Origin: Stephanodiscus triporus
Taxonomy: Eukaryota; Bacillariophyta; Thalassiosirophyceae; Thalassiosirales; Thalassiosiraceae
Reading direction: 5' to 3'
NCBI GenBank assembly: GCA_036939755.1
Contig: JALLAZ010000968.1
Span: 1-12,806, forward strand
Length of the DNA: 12,806 nucleotides
Both the position numbers and the translations under genes were made by a program. The notes under the pieces were generated by a model. The model saw only the letters and a list, made by a program, of their open reading frames with translations. It was not told the origin of the DNA and did no database searches. Within the stretch, counting starts at the first letter, position 1, and the number at the start of each line of letters is the position of its first letter. Below are positions 1 through 7,347 of this stretch, piece by piece.

Positions 1-292
1 CAATATTGGACTCATTCATAGTCAACGGATTTGTAACTAAATCCAAAATCATATACTTTGCATCGAATACTGGCACAGTGACCTCCGACTTATCAGTTAA
101 AATGACGTTCCGATATTTAGGCCGTAGATGAGTAACATTGTACGATGATTCATTGGCTTTGATGAATGCTTTCCGACACTTCAATCGAGCGTATTTGTCG
201 AAGTTAGGGCTGCATATGTAGTCATTGAACAACTGAATGTAGCAAAGTGTTGTTTTAGTTATTTTGCTAGGGCCAATTGATATGTTAGCTGT
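1..292 (-). mobile_element. Edge-truncated reading frame resembling a repetitive transposon-type diatom ORF
   Basis: An open minus-strand frame of 97 codons runs from just after a TAA (293-295) to the window edge without a stop. It has no ATG near its upstream end, so it is an internal exon, a truncated copy, or continues beyond a splice site. Readable segments in order are SIGPSKITKTTLCYIQLFND, YARLKCRKAFIKANESSYNV, THLRPKYRNVILTDKSEVTV and PVFDAKYMILDLVTNPLTMN. The texture is that of a real protein, not a chance frame. From memory it resembles long multi-copy ORFs of diatom genomes that behave like transposase genes, but no catalytic motif is visible and I cannot name the superfamily. The mobile-element call is inference; that the frame is open is seen directly. 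Confidence 0.35.
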
Positions 293-295
293 TTA

Positions 296-726
296 GATTT
301 AACCGCAATTGCCATCGAGGAGGTCTGTGATTTTGTTCCTAAAAAAAAATGAACAGCCCAAGAAAGCGGAAAAGAAACAAAAGAAGAAACTACCATAGCA
401 ACTGAGAAATGCTACATTAAAACCCGCCCAGCCTCAGGATTTTTCTGTTCTAGTAGGTAGTGCCGCTACGAAGAGATCAACCGGGAATCGTCAGCATGAT
501 TCAAATGTTTATTTGTACGAGGTGTACATGGGAACTTGTTGGTACCCGAAATACTCGCCAGGCGAATCTGTTCTCGTAGAGATGTTGTGTGTTGGTTGCG
601 TAATGTGAGCCTTGATGATTATAATTCTCATAATCTTGATCACTCCTCAAACCAATCCGATTATCCATCTATCTCTACGCAGTGCAGCGCTATTGACTAC
701 TCCATCACACTATCTATTCCATCATC
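296..726 (+). promoter_or_regulatory. Intergenic region and probable promoter/leader of the secreted-protein gene
   Basis: No gene is visible here. An A9 run lies at 341-349. A CCAAT pentamer is at 652-656, about 70 bases before the ATG at 727. The last ~70 bases are rich in C and T/A with few G, typical of a short eukaryotic 5' leader. Frames that cross this stretch start only at TTG and have no protein-like texture. The promoter role is inferred from position alone. Confidence 0.3.
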
Positions 727-1257
727 ATGAAGATCTTCGCCGTTGCTATCCCCCTCATGACTGCCTTCTCTACCATTGAGAAAGTCTCTGCAGGCAAACC
801 CGAGGAAAAGCCAGGTGCAAGCGGAGCGCTCGGATTTGTTGCAAAGGGGACTACTACCATTGATGGGTGCGAGAAGTTTCACGTTAACCTCATCGTGAAT
901 TTTCTTCCAGGAGATGAGAATATCCAGGGCAACTTTCTATTCAACTGCGGTGGAGGCGATGTGTGCAAGGTGAATATCGATTGCTTCGAAAAGAAGGTGC
1001 TTTACGGTGCAACCCCGGTCATTACTTCAGGGACTGTCATCAATGATTGTCCTTATGCAGACAAGGGTGAAGTTGTATATGCTGCATTTTCAAAGATTCT
1101 TGTTAGTGGTGGTGATACCCAGTACGAATTCGCTTATGGAAAGATTGGCCAGACTGGAGGAGAAGAGGATTGTGACGATATTGATGTTACTGTTATTGGC
1201 TGGAAATTTTTCGATGGACTTCTTGACGGGACACAATTCGGGATCGGACGAGGGTGA
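727..1257 (+). CDS. Small secreted six-cysteine protein, function unknown
   Basis: The frame encodes 176 residues from a clear ATG, preceded by an ATCATC context, and ends at TGA. Residues 1-22 form a good signal peptide: MK, then a hydrophobic core FAVAIPLMTAF, then a small-residue site before G23 (VSA|GK). The mature part has six cysteines (48, 74, 80, 86, 108, 149), which would suit three disulfides in an extracellular fold. It alternates hydrophobic and polar residues (VNLIVNFLP, NIQGNFLFNCGG, EVVYAAFSKILV), suggesting a beta-rich structure, and ends in GWKFFDGLLDGTQFGIGRG. There is no ASAFAP-like motif, so secretion or the cell wall is more likely than the plastid. I do not recognise a named family. 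It has no visible intron and stands alone in its neighbourhood. Confidence 0.7.
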   Translation: MKIFAVAIPLMTAFSTIEKVSAGKPEEKPGASGALGFVAKGTTTIDGCEKFHVNLIVNFLPGDENIQGNFLFNCGGGDVCKVNIDCFEKKVLYGATPVITSGTVINDCPYADKGEVVYAAFSKILVSGGDTQYEFAYGKIGQTGGEEDCDDIDVTVIGWKFFDGLLDGTQFGIGRG

Positions 1258-1442
1258 ATCGGTTAATCTAGACCCACCTTGTTGGGACGGGACGGGAGGC
1301 CCCCTTTTTTAAAATTTAAAGCTGCGACGATATTATTGACGTGGGAGGAAGGAGATTGGAGGAGTGATTCGTTTTTGTGGCGACTAATCTAAAGTACCAT
1401 GTGTGGTTGCGCAGTAAACTAAACTTGCCTACACAACATACT

Positions 1443-1710
1443 CTAATATTTGCGTAGTTGCTGCTGTTTAATGATGTCCATGCCGACTCTTCCCGTCGAT
1501 GGTTCCAGTGCGTCCCGTAGTGGATCGGCTCGCGTGACCTCGGCCTCTGGCCTCGGGCGGCTGCGGTTGGGGCGGTGTGAGGAGGACACATTGACGTTCG
1601 AGCAGACCTTCAGCCTTCGGCCGGCGCCTTGGGAATCGCCTCCCCGACGATCGTCGTCTTCCGTCGAGACGATGACGACGACAACCTTGCACTTTGAGTT
1701 TGCATGTCAT
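1443..1710. other. GC-rich island with several open frames, possible coding relic
   Basis: This stretch is distinctly GC-rich against AT-rich flanks, the contrast that separates genes from spacers elsewhere in the window. Frames are open on both strands. The most protein-like is on the minus strand, ending in LRDALEPSTGRVGMDIIK and then a TAG at 1443-1445, but it has no ATG at its head and no recognisable domain. It could be an exon of a gene I cannot define, an eroded coding fragment, or only GC-rich spacer. I assign no function. Confidence 0.2.
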
Positions 1711-1729
1711 ACAATTGGTAAAGCAAGCC

Positions 1730-2001
1730 TCACTTCTCTTTGTTGCTAAGATTCATCATCGATTCACCACTAGCGCGGACACTCAAAGCGAAGAAAATTG
1801 AACTCAGTATATACCCCGAGCAGACACCCCACGCTAAAAGATTCGCCAGTATCTCCGATGAGGACAACGATTGGCCCGTAATTTGATTCCCATAATCCAC
1901 CCCAACAGCGTAGGGGCCGAATTCCCCAAAGCTCCCGTCAACACGAGCGCGCAATTAAGACGAGTGGATATAAAAGATGTTATATTAGGCGGTGAAAATT
2001 T
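1730..2001 (-). pseudogene. Probable relic of a multi-pass membrane protein C-terminus with a -1 frameshift
   Basis: Two minus-strand frames read as one protein if a base is missing near 1900. The upstream frame gives LNCALVLTGALGNSAPTLLG. The downstream frame then gives VDYGNQITGQS followed by SEILANLLAWGVCSGYILSS, IFFALSVRASGE and a TGA at 1730-1732. Both parts contain transmembrane-like segments. The frames meet at a run of four G; five G would join them. There is no start codon and no acceptor site directly upstream: the upstream frame meets TAA at 2002-2004. The end of an MFS-type transporter is my best guess by texture only. An assembly error in the G run, or chance frames, are the alternatives. 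Confidence 0.33.
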
Positions 2002-2208
2002 TTACTGCTATATATTTATTCTTTGTTGGAATCTCTGGCTTCCGTCTCTTTAGGATTTTATTTCGTAAGCCTTGCAATTAAAGCTTCATTCAAAGGCAGA
2101 TAGAAAGTGTCGTAGCAACTTGCGGTAGGATCACTTGGCGATAGGTAGAGCATGAAATGAAAGAGTGTGCCCTCGTGGCGAACAGGATGGAAACGTCCAC
2201 AGCCGTAG

Positions 2209-3492
2209 TTAAGGAATCACAAACGCGTGAATGCTCTGATCCTTCTCCTGGCATCTGAAATCCTGTTTCCCCTTTCCCTTCATCTTGTCAGATACCGCCA
2301 TCAACATTTCATCGTTGATGAAATGAATTCCTTCAATGTTGCAGTAAATGGTGTGACAGCCGCCATCCCGAGGGAAGCGCCATACGGAGCTTTTAACGTC
2401 GTTAAACTCGAACGCATTGGGATCAATGACTCCATCGGAGATACCGACTGTGTGGCCGAGCCAGACAGAGCTGTCCTCCTGGGAGGTAATGGCAACACGG
2501 CCGCTGGACGTGATGTCAATAGCAGAATAATCTAAGAACGCGGCAGATTCAGGAATGCGGACAACTCGAACTGTCTCCCAAAGGCATCCATCAGCTCCGT
2601 CGTCGTCGTCGTGGCGTTTTTTCATGATCACCACACGTCCATTGCCAACATCCTTCTTCTTCTCCTCCTCTTCGCTGCAGTGGTTACCCTCACACAAGCC
2701 CAGAATGTGAAGATCGCCATGTACGTCTGGAAATCCCACCGCTCCTTCGAATCCCTTGCTGTTGCCCAAGAACGCGAATTCGCACTGGCACTCCCGAACG
2801 AATGCGTAGTCGTCATCGGTCAAACGAAGCTCCTCAATGACAGCGTGGAAATCTCCGCTCCGTTTGCCCTTGGTATTCTCTGCGTGATCGGCGTGATACA
2901 CGCTCTCCCTAACCACGTAGAACAACCCATCGAACTCCAATATGGCTTCGTATCCTGACTCATCCTCCTCGCGATTGGGATCGCCGATCTGAACGTTTTC
3001 CGTCGAGAAGGGGTCCAAGTGTCGACCGAACTTCGATATCGCCCAGGAGCTGTCGCACACCGAATACACGGTATCGTTGACGATGGTGACGTCGCTCGCC
3101 TCGAATTTTGACTGTCCTCAAGTGTCGCGGAAGAGTGCCGCGAAGGGCAGGTTGAACGCCCGCTTGAGGTAGTGCCTCGAGTAGTTCTCGTCCACCTCGC
3201 ACTCCGTCCTCGCGACGCCGCGATCTTTCCCGAGGTAGTAAGGGAGATTCTTCGCGGCGGCGAACGACGAGGAGGAAGGACGAGGTCGCGACGAATCGAG
3301 GGCCGACGCGCCAACAACGACGATCACGATCGCGCCTACTAGGACGAGCGGCCTGGACGAGGCGGGGTTCCCGCAAGTAGTTGTGAGAGAGCTGGACTCC
3401 ACGTCTTCCCCACCCCGCGGCGCTGACGCCATGCCGTCATATTCCCCGAGGGAAGGGGGTTGGAGAAGGCGGTCTTCTTCGGCGGACACCAT
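2209..3492 (-). CDS. Single-pass membrane protein with propeller-like domain, interrupted by an in-frame TGA
   Basis: From an ATG at 3492 the frame runs 124 codons, meets one TGA (3118-3120, codon 125), then stays open in the same frame for 302 more codons to TAA. The whole span would be about 427 residues. Residues 1-47 are a polar cytosolic tail. Residues 48-65 (PLVLVGAIVIVVVGASAL) are a single membrane anchor, giving type II topology. The rest is lumenal or extracellular, with repeated short blocks such as FEASDVTIVNDTVYSVCDSS, YEAILEFDGLFYVVRES, FLDYSAIDITSSGRVAITSQ and NIEGIHFINDEMLMAVSDK, which suggest a beta-propeller-like fold. I recognise the texture from large heterokont families without a known function. 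Conserved-looking sequence flanks the stop on both sides (AFNLPFAALFRDT before, GQSKFEASDV after), so the stop looks recent: CGA to TGA is one transition. A 84-nt GT-AG intron (3195-3112) would also remove it, but it has a poor donor. Selenocysteine or sequencing error are further options. Confidence 0.6.
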
Positions 3493-3761
3493 TGCGGGTA
3501 ATTAAGAAAGTATGTAGCTGGGCGTGGATTATTATTTTAGGCCCGTCGTCATGGGTCGTCGCGGGTCGTCGTGGGTCGTCGTTATTGTCTCGGTTTGAAA
3601 TGTCTTGGTACTCTCTCCGAGCGAGGTTGGTTTCAACAGAAATACATGAACATAGATGCTGTTTCGACGGGATCGAGGCGACCGATTTCCCCCATGACGA
3701 CGATGCCTACGATACGAAGAGGCCGAACAAAAAATTAAGACGCCCTTCGCACAACATCGTG
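3493..3761. promoter_or_regulatory. Divergent promoter between the membrane-protein and HAD phosphatase genes
   Basis: The two genes are head to head, with 269 bases between their preferred ATGs. The spacer contains a decanucleotide tandem repeat at 3545-3584 and no protein-like open frame other than the upstream extension of the phosphatase frame. An in-frame ATG at 3600 would lengthen the phosphatase by 54 residues and shorten the spacer to 107 bases. Shared regulation is an inference from the geometry. Confidence 0.4.
3545..3584 (+). repeat. Four tandem copies of a 10-bp unit, GTCGTCNNGG
   Basis: Units start at 3545, 3555, 3565 and 3575: GTCGTCATGG, GTCGTCGCGG, GTCGTCGTGG and a diverged GTCGTCGTTA. 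The spacing of ten bases is about one helical turn, so a bound protein would sit on one face of the DNA. It may equally be a neutral microsatellite. Confidence 0.6.
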
Positions 3762-5234
3762 ATGTCTCGGACTCAGTATTTAGTCACTGCCTCCATCGTG
3801 ATGTTGCTGGCCCCGCTTGCCATCGATGCTTCCGCTTCGTCGGCCGAGTCCTCGATCGCCATCAACAAGGATTCCTCGCAACCGGTCGACCACATCCACA
3901 TGGATCCTCGGTCGTCGTCGTCGTCGTCGTCGTCATCGTCGTCCTCGCCGCCGACGGCCTACGAGCGCATCGTGTTCAGCGACGTCGATGGCACGCTGGT
4001 ACATTATCCCTCCCATCGCCGAAGAATGGCCGAAGCCGAAGACGCCGCCGACGAGTCCATCATTATTCACCTCCCCCCCAGCAAGACCGGCGCTCGTGGC
4101 GTCATATCTGCCCGCACTTTATCATTATGCCATCGCTTGCGGCACGGAAGAGACGTCGGCGGCGACGGCGGCGGCGGTGGAAGAATCGTGAACGGTGGCG
4201 TTCCATTCGTGCTCGTCAGTGGCATGCGAACTACCACGCTATTCCAGCGCCTGCCGTACCTGCCCAGGGCGGACGCCTACGTCAGCGAAAGCGGGGGGAG
4301 GATATTTTATCCCCGTCCCATCATCCCAAAGTCGGAGGAGGAGGATGGGGATGGGGATGAGTTTTATGGTGGAATCGACGTGGCGGTGGCGGACTCGGGG
4401 GGGGGCGGGTCGTCGGTCGAGGGCGTCGTCGTACGCCCCGTGTCCTACCCGGACATGCCGCCCTCGGATGCCGTTCCCTTCGGATTGGTCGAGGACGCGC
4501 ACTGGAGGGAACTCATGTCCGGGCGAAATTCCGCAGGCCCCGACGGGTACGACGATGATATCCCGATCGGACGTCGTCGCGGACGATTGTGGGAGTCCGC
4601 GCGATCGCTTTCGGGGCGGGGATACGTCCTCGACGCCGACGGGTACGCCACCTCCTTTCGCATCAATAGGGAGCAACAGACGAGCGACGAATCGATAGCC
4701 GGCTTCGATGCTTTCGTCGCGGCGGAGCGCGCCGACGGGGTCGGCGGTCGCGATGGCGCGATGTCGATATTCGACGACTTGGGATGCAGCACCAACCTGG
4801 GATGCGTGGACGTCTACCCCGCCATGAGCGGGAAGAGGAATTGCGCCGAGTACTTGCTGCGCAAATTCTTGTGCGGCGGCGGCGGCGTGGGTGGCGGCGG
4901 CGGCGGCGGAGGGGAGGAGGAAGAAGAAGGCGCGGGAGAATACCGCGAGGGAGAGGCGGGGGGGGGACGACGATCCGTGTCGTTGAAAACTCACGCCTAC
5001 TGCATGTGCGACGACGACAACGACATAGAAATGGCGGTGGCGTGCCGTGCGGCGTACCTCCCGAGCGTTACCTCGGAGAGCATGCGCGCTCTCGCGGCGA
5101 ATGACGATGGTGACGATAGTTATTCGATGATCGTCGCCGAGGACGCATCGAAAGGAATCATAGAGTCGCTCGCCACGGAGGCTGCATTGGAGGCGATAAT
5201 AGGGGAATTATCGACCGATCACATCCAAGAATGA
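3762..5234 (+). CDS. Secretory-pathway HAD-superfamily (type IIB-like) phosphatase
   Basis: The product is 490 residues from the ATG at 3762. This start was chosen because it opens a good signal peptide (MSRTQYLVTASIVMLLAPLA, with cleavage probable near ASA-S). The frame is open further upstream, with another ATG at 3600. All four HAD motifs are present: motif I FSDVDGTLV (nucleophile D74, general acid D76), motif II VLVSGMRT (S153), motif III Lys in MSGKRNCAEYLL (K358), and motif IV CDDDNDIEM (D417-D421). The order, and the cap between motifs II and III, match the Cof/sucrose-phosphatase-like IIB group, which removes phosphate from sugar phosphates or similar metabolites; the substrate here is unknown. 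Low-complexity insertions lie outside the motifs: Ser12 at 51-62, and a Gly/Glu tract at 372-389 between motifs III and IV. There is no phenylalanine after the cleavage site, so ER or secreted location is likelier than plastid. No intron is needed. Confidence 0.78.
   Translation: MSRTQYLVTASIVMLLAPLAIDASASSAESSIAINKDSSQPVDHIHMDPRSSSSSSSSSSSSPPTAYERIVFSDVDGTLVHYPSHRRRMAEAEDAADESIIIHLPPSKTGARGVISARTLSLCHRLRHGRDVGGDGGGGGRIVNGGVPFVLVSGMRTTTLFQRLPYLPRADAYVSESGGRIFYPRPIIPKSEEEDGDGDEFYGGIDVAVADSGGGGSSVEGVVVRPVSYPDMPPSDAVPFGLVEDAHWRELMSGRNSAGPDGYDDDIPIGRRRGRLWESARSLSGRGYVLDADGYATSFRINREQQTSDESIAGFDAFVAAERADGVGGRDGAMSIFDDLGCSTNLGCVDVYPAMSGKRNCAEYLLRKFLCGGGGVGGGGGGGGEEEEEGAGEYREGEAGGGRRSVSLKTHAYCMCDDDNDIEMAVACRAAYLPSVTSESMRALAANDDGDDSYSMIVAEDASKGIIESLATEAALEAIIGELSTDHIQE
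3912..3947 (+). repeat. TCG-type microsatellite encoding Ser12
   Basis: Twelve consecutive serine codons, nine or ten of them TCG, lie between the signal peptide and the HAD domain of the phosphatase. The tract is in frame and probably a flexible linker whose length varies between strains. Confidence 0.8.
4875..4928 (+). repeat. GGC/GGN then GAG tract encoding Gly and Glu runs
   Basis: The codons give Gly4, Val, Gly8 and Glu5 (residues 372-389 of the phosphatase). The tract is in a loop between catalytic motifs III and IV, where it should not disturb the active site. Such runs are common in GC-rich coding DNA of this type. Confidence 0.75.
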
Positions 5235-5727
5235 CCCGCCCTGCGTCAAGCGCTTCATTTTGCCGTTGGACAGGGCAATGCAGTTGTTCTGTTGCAGCTT
5301 TACTTTCCGTCAAACGACGGAAGTGCAGCAAATAGGACATCCAACGGCTACTCCTGGTGGAAACACGTGGAAAGAAAACAATGCAGAGCAGAGTAAGGTT
5401 GGAGAAGGGCGTGATGTATCCGACGCGGGAAATGTGAACCTAGTGGACACTTTGATAGTTGAGACGTGTTTTGATGCCAAGGAGGCTATAGAGTGTCCAC
5501 GGAAACAAGCAAAAAATGGCAAAGTTGAAATGCAATGTGTGGTATTGCTTAGGTTGTGATGTTGCAGTTGCTGTGGAAACTAGTATAGTTCCTTTGTGGC
5601 CTAAAGATACCTAGAGCGATTCAAAATTCAAAGTTAATTGGACGCCGGCTGCTCACAGTCCAGTCGCTTCCGCCCTGCAGTGTCAATTGCCGTGTGCAAC
5701 TCAAAAACACTCCGTCTCCGGTCCAAT
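5235..5727. other. Spacer without a recognised gene
   Basis: An open plus-strand frame from an ATG at 5278 to a TGA at 5557-5559 could encode 93 residues (start MQLFCCSFTFRQTTEVQQIG). It has no signal peptide, domain, repeat or intron that I can recognise, and its length is within reach of chance. The rest of the stretch shows nothing. It lies between the phosphatase stop and the ALG13-like fragment, in an area that appears to hold debris. Confidence 0.25.
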
Positions 5728-6153
5728 ATGCCGTCGAAGTGCTCCTGTTGTGGTAAAAGTGCACAGGTTGGATTCAAAAGCATTGATGGCTTTCATCATA
5801 GCTCGTTGACATGTTTGAAAAACATGGGACGTGTAAGGTCGGAAGAGACGATTGCGAAAAAGGTAAGTTTGAACGGCTCCGGATCAAGCGCGCTTTTGAT
5901 ACTGATGCATCGCACTCATCGTCGCGACGGTGCGGCGTTGGACTACGATGACGACAAGCGAGGCTCACACCATCAAATGCTCGTGCAATGGTACAGATTC
6001 CTGCCGTCGCTCGTCTCGGTGATGGAACGCGCGGACGCGATCCTGTGTCCTGCCGGGGCAGGGGTGCTGTTGGAGGCGTTAGAAATTTCCGCATCGTCAT
6101 CTAACTCAACTACACTCTTTGATACTGTTTGGATTCTAGGAATCTCTAGTTAA
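5728..6153 (+). pseudogene. Fragment of an ALG13-like N-acetylglucosaminyltransferase (GT28 C-terminal domain)
   Basis: The frame from the ATG at 5728 encodes 141 residues. Residues 85-120 (LVQWYRFLPSLVSVMERADA, then ILCPAGAGVLLEALEIS) match the ALG13/GT28 core, normally of the form Y-F-PSL--DM--AD-vI-HAGAG---EAL. ALG13 with ALG14 adds the second GlcNAc to the dolichol-linked glycan at the ER. The piece is clearly incomplete. The N-terminal T-V-GTT-F block and the D-LMDNHQ-EL block after the glycine motif are missing, and the His of HAGAG is Pro (P109). What precedes residue 50 (MPSKCSCCGKSAQVGFKSID) does not look like ALG13. A GTAAGT at 5863-5868 resembles a splice donor, but no sensible acceptor and frame follow. 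I favour a captured or decayed gene fragment; a diverged gene with unseen exons is possible. Confidence 0.45.
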
Positions 6154-6210
6154 GAAGATATCCTTCCTTGACCGGATCAAAGCTAATACTTCTGTTGAAG
6201 GTATTCATAC

Positions 6211-6230
6211 CACTTTCTCTCGAGAAAGTG
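6211..6230. repeat. 20-bp inverted repeat, arms of 9 with a 2-base centre
   Basis: The arms CACTTTCTC and GAGAAAGTG are perfect complements around TC. The site lies between the ALG13-like fragment and the 3' end of the cyclophilin gene, about 77 bases beyond the cyclophilin stop. The loop is too short for a normal RNA hairpin, so a protein-binding palindrome or chance are the options. Confidence 0.4.
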
Positions 6231-6306
6231 TCGCCGGAGATTCGTGTCATATGCCTTTTTTTATCCAAACTCAAGGTCTCCCCTCCTTAGGTAGCTCCTC
6301 ACTAAA

Positions 6307-7347
6307 TCAAAGCTTTCCACAGCTAGAAATTTTCACCTCAGTCGAAGTCACTCCACTCCCGCTTCCCAAGCTTTCCATCTTTCGCACAATGTCGAGACCC
6401 TTGGTCACCTTGCCGAACACAGTGTGCTTCCCATCGAGCCATGGACTGACCAAATAATATTTTTTACACATAGAATGTGATCCCGTACGAAAAGTGAGCA
6501 CGGAGTATTTAACATTGTGACTGAGAAAATTGAAACATGCACTCACGTATCAGCAGTGCAAATGAAGAACTGAGAACCGTTGGTGTTGGGTCCTGCATTG
6601 GCCATGGACAAAGTACCAGCACCTCCTGGTAACAAGATCACGATGCCAAACGAGAGGTTGGTACAAAAAATTAGAAGCCATCTCATCTAGAAACTAAAAC
6701 GCACGAGCAAGTAGTAGACGTAGTAGACGAAGCGAAAAACGGACACAAACCATGTCGGATATTGAAATTCTCATCGTCGAAGGTGCGGCCATAAATGCTC
6801 TTCCCACCGGTGCCGTTGAAGTTCGTAAAGTCTCCACCCCTGTATGAGAGCGATCCGGCAACGGAGGGAATGGGGCGGCGGCGAAGGTATCGATGAGATT
6901 CAATTCATAGTTAAATATATTTCATGATAAAATTGGCACTTACTGACACATGAATCCTGGGATTATCCTGTGGAAGATGGAGCCGGCGTACCCGAACCCT
7001 TTCTCGCCGGTGCATAGCGCCTTGAAATTGGCGACCGTCTTAGGGACGACGTCGCCGTAGAGTCCGAACTCGATCCGACCCAAGGCTTTGCCACCGGCGG
7101 TGACGTCGAAATAGACCGTGTCGGTGATAGTGGCAGTGTCCGCCTCACCACCGCCCCCGCCGAATATGTTGGCAAAGATGTTGAGGTTCGCCATGTTCAA
7201 TCTGGTGGAGGCCACGACGTGATGACCGTGCGACGAGATAATCGTGCCGCCGCCCGTCGCCCTGCGGTGCGACGAGATTGGGGCGAACGCAGAGCATTGC
7301 GTGTTGGCAACGGTGACGATGGCGAGGAGGGGAAGGATGGACTTCAT
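6307..7347 (-). CDS. Plastid-targeted cyclophilin-type peptidyl-prolyl cis-trans isomerase, four exons
   Basis: The exons are 7347-6944, 6839-6751, 6625-6547 and 6445-6307, joined by GT-AG introns of 104, 125 and 101 nt (donors GTAAGT, GTTTGT, GTGAGT). The spliced frame is 236 residues and reads straight through every junction into the cyclophilin fold. The start at 7347 was chosen over an upstream ATG at 7386 because it opens directly into a signal peptide, [20 protein letters not shown], followed by FAP. CSA|FAP matches the heterokont plastid-import motif with Phe at +1, so the enzyme should cross the ER-derived membrane and enter the stroma. The domain spans about 75-236. Active-site residues are all present: R127, F132, M133 and Q135 in [14 protein letters not shown]174 in [12 protein letters not shown]185 in SQFF, and W193, L194 and H198 in PWLDGKH. 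Trp should confer cyclosporin sensitivity. It is head to head with the DZIP1-like gene. Confidence 0.93.

Noticed and set aside
536..730. Open frame just upstream of the secreted protein
   Set aside because: It starts at TTG, has no protein-like features, and overlaps the likely 5' leader of the 727 gene.
2058..2216. 52-codon minus-strand frame after the membrane-protein stop, with protein-like texture (YLSPSDPTASCYDTFYLPLN)
   Set aside because: It is bounded by a TGA immediately upstream, in another frame from the gene, without an ATG at its head. A frame this short is expected by chance, and the preceding protein already has a natural end.
2611..2958. Plus-strand frame that looks like a signal peptide followed by a short protein
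   Set aside because: It begins only at GTG. Its Leu-rich 'signal' is the antisense of the Glu/Lys run EEEEKKK in the minus-strand membrane protein, which has better coding texture.
3112..3195. 84-nt GT-AG intron that would remove the in-frame TGA
   Set aside because: The donor (GAG|GTGGAC) is poor beside those of the cyclophilin gene, the interior is GC-rich coding-like sequence, and it would delete the conserved-looking AFNLPFAALFRDT. Kept only as an alternative.
4239..4994. Minus-strand open frame of 251 codons
   Set aside because: It is antisense to the HAD phosphatase, caused by GC-rich third positions. Its Ala runs mirror the GGC tract, and it has no domain.
6150..6457. Plus-strand frame open for about 100 codons across the cyclophilin 3' end
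   Set aside because: The second half is antisense to cyclophilin exon 4 and the first half has no recognisable protein; no support for a gene.
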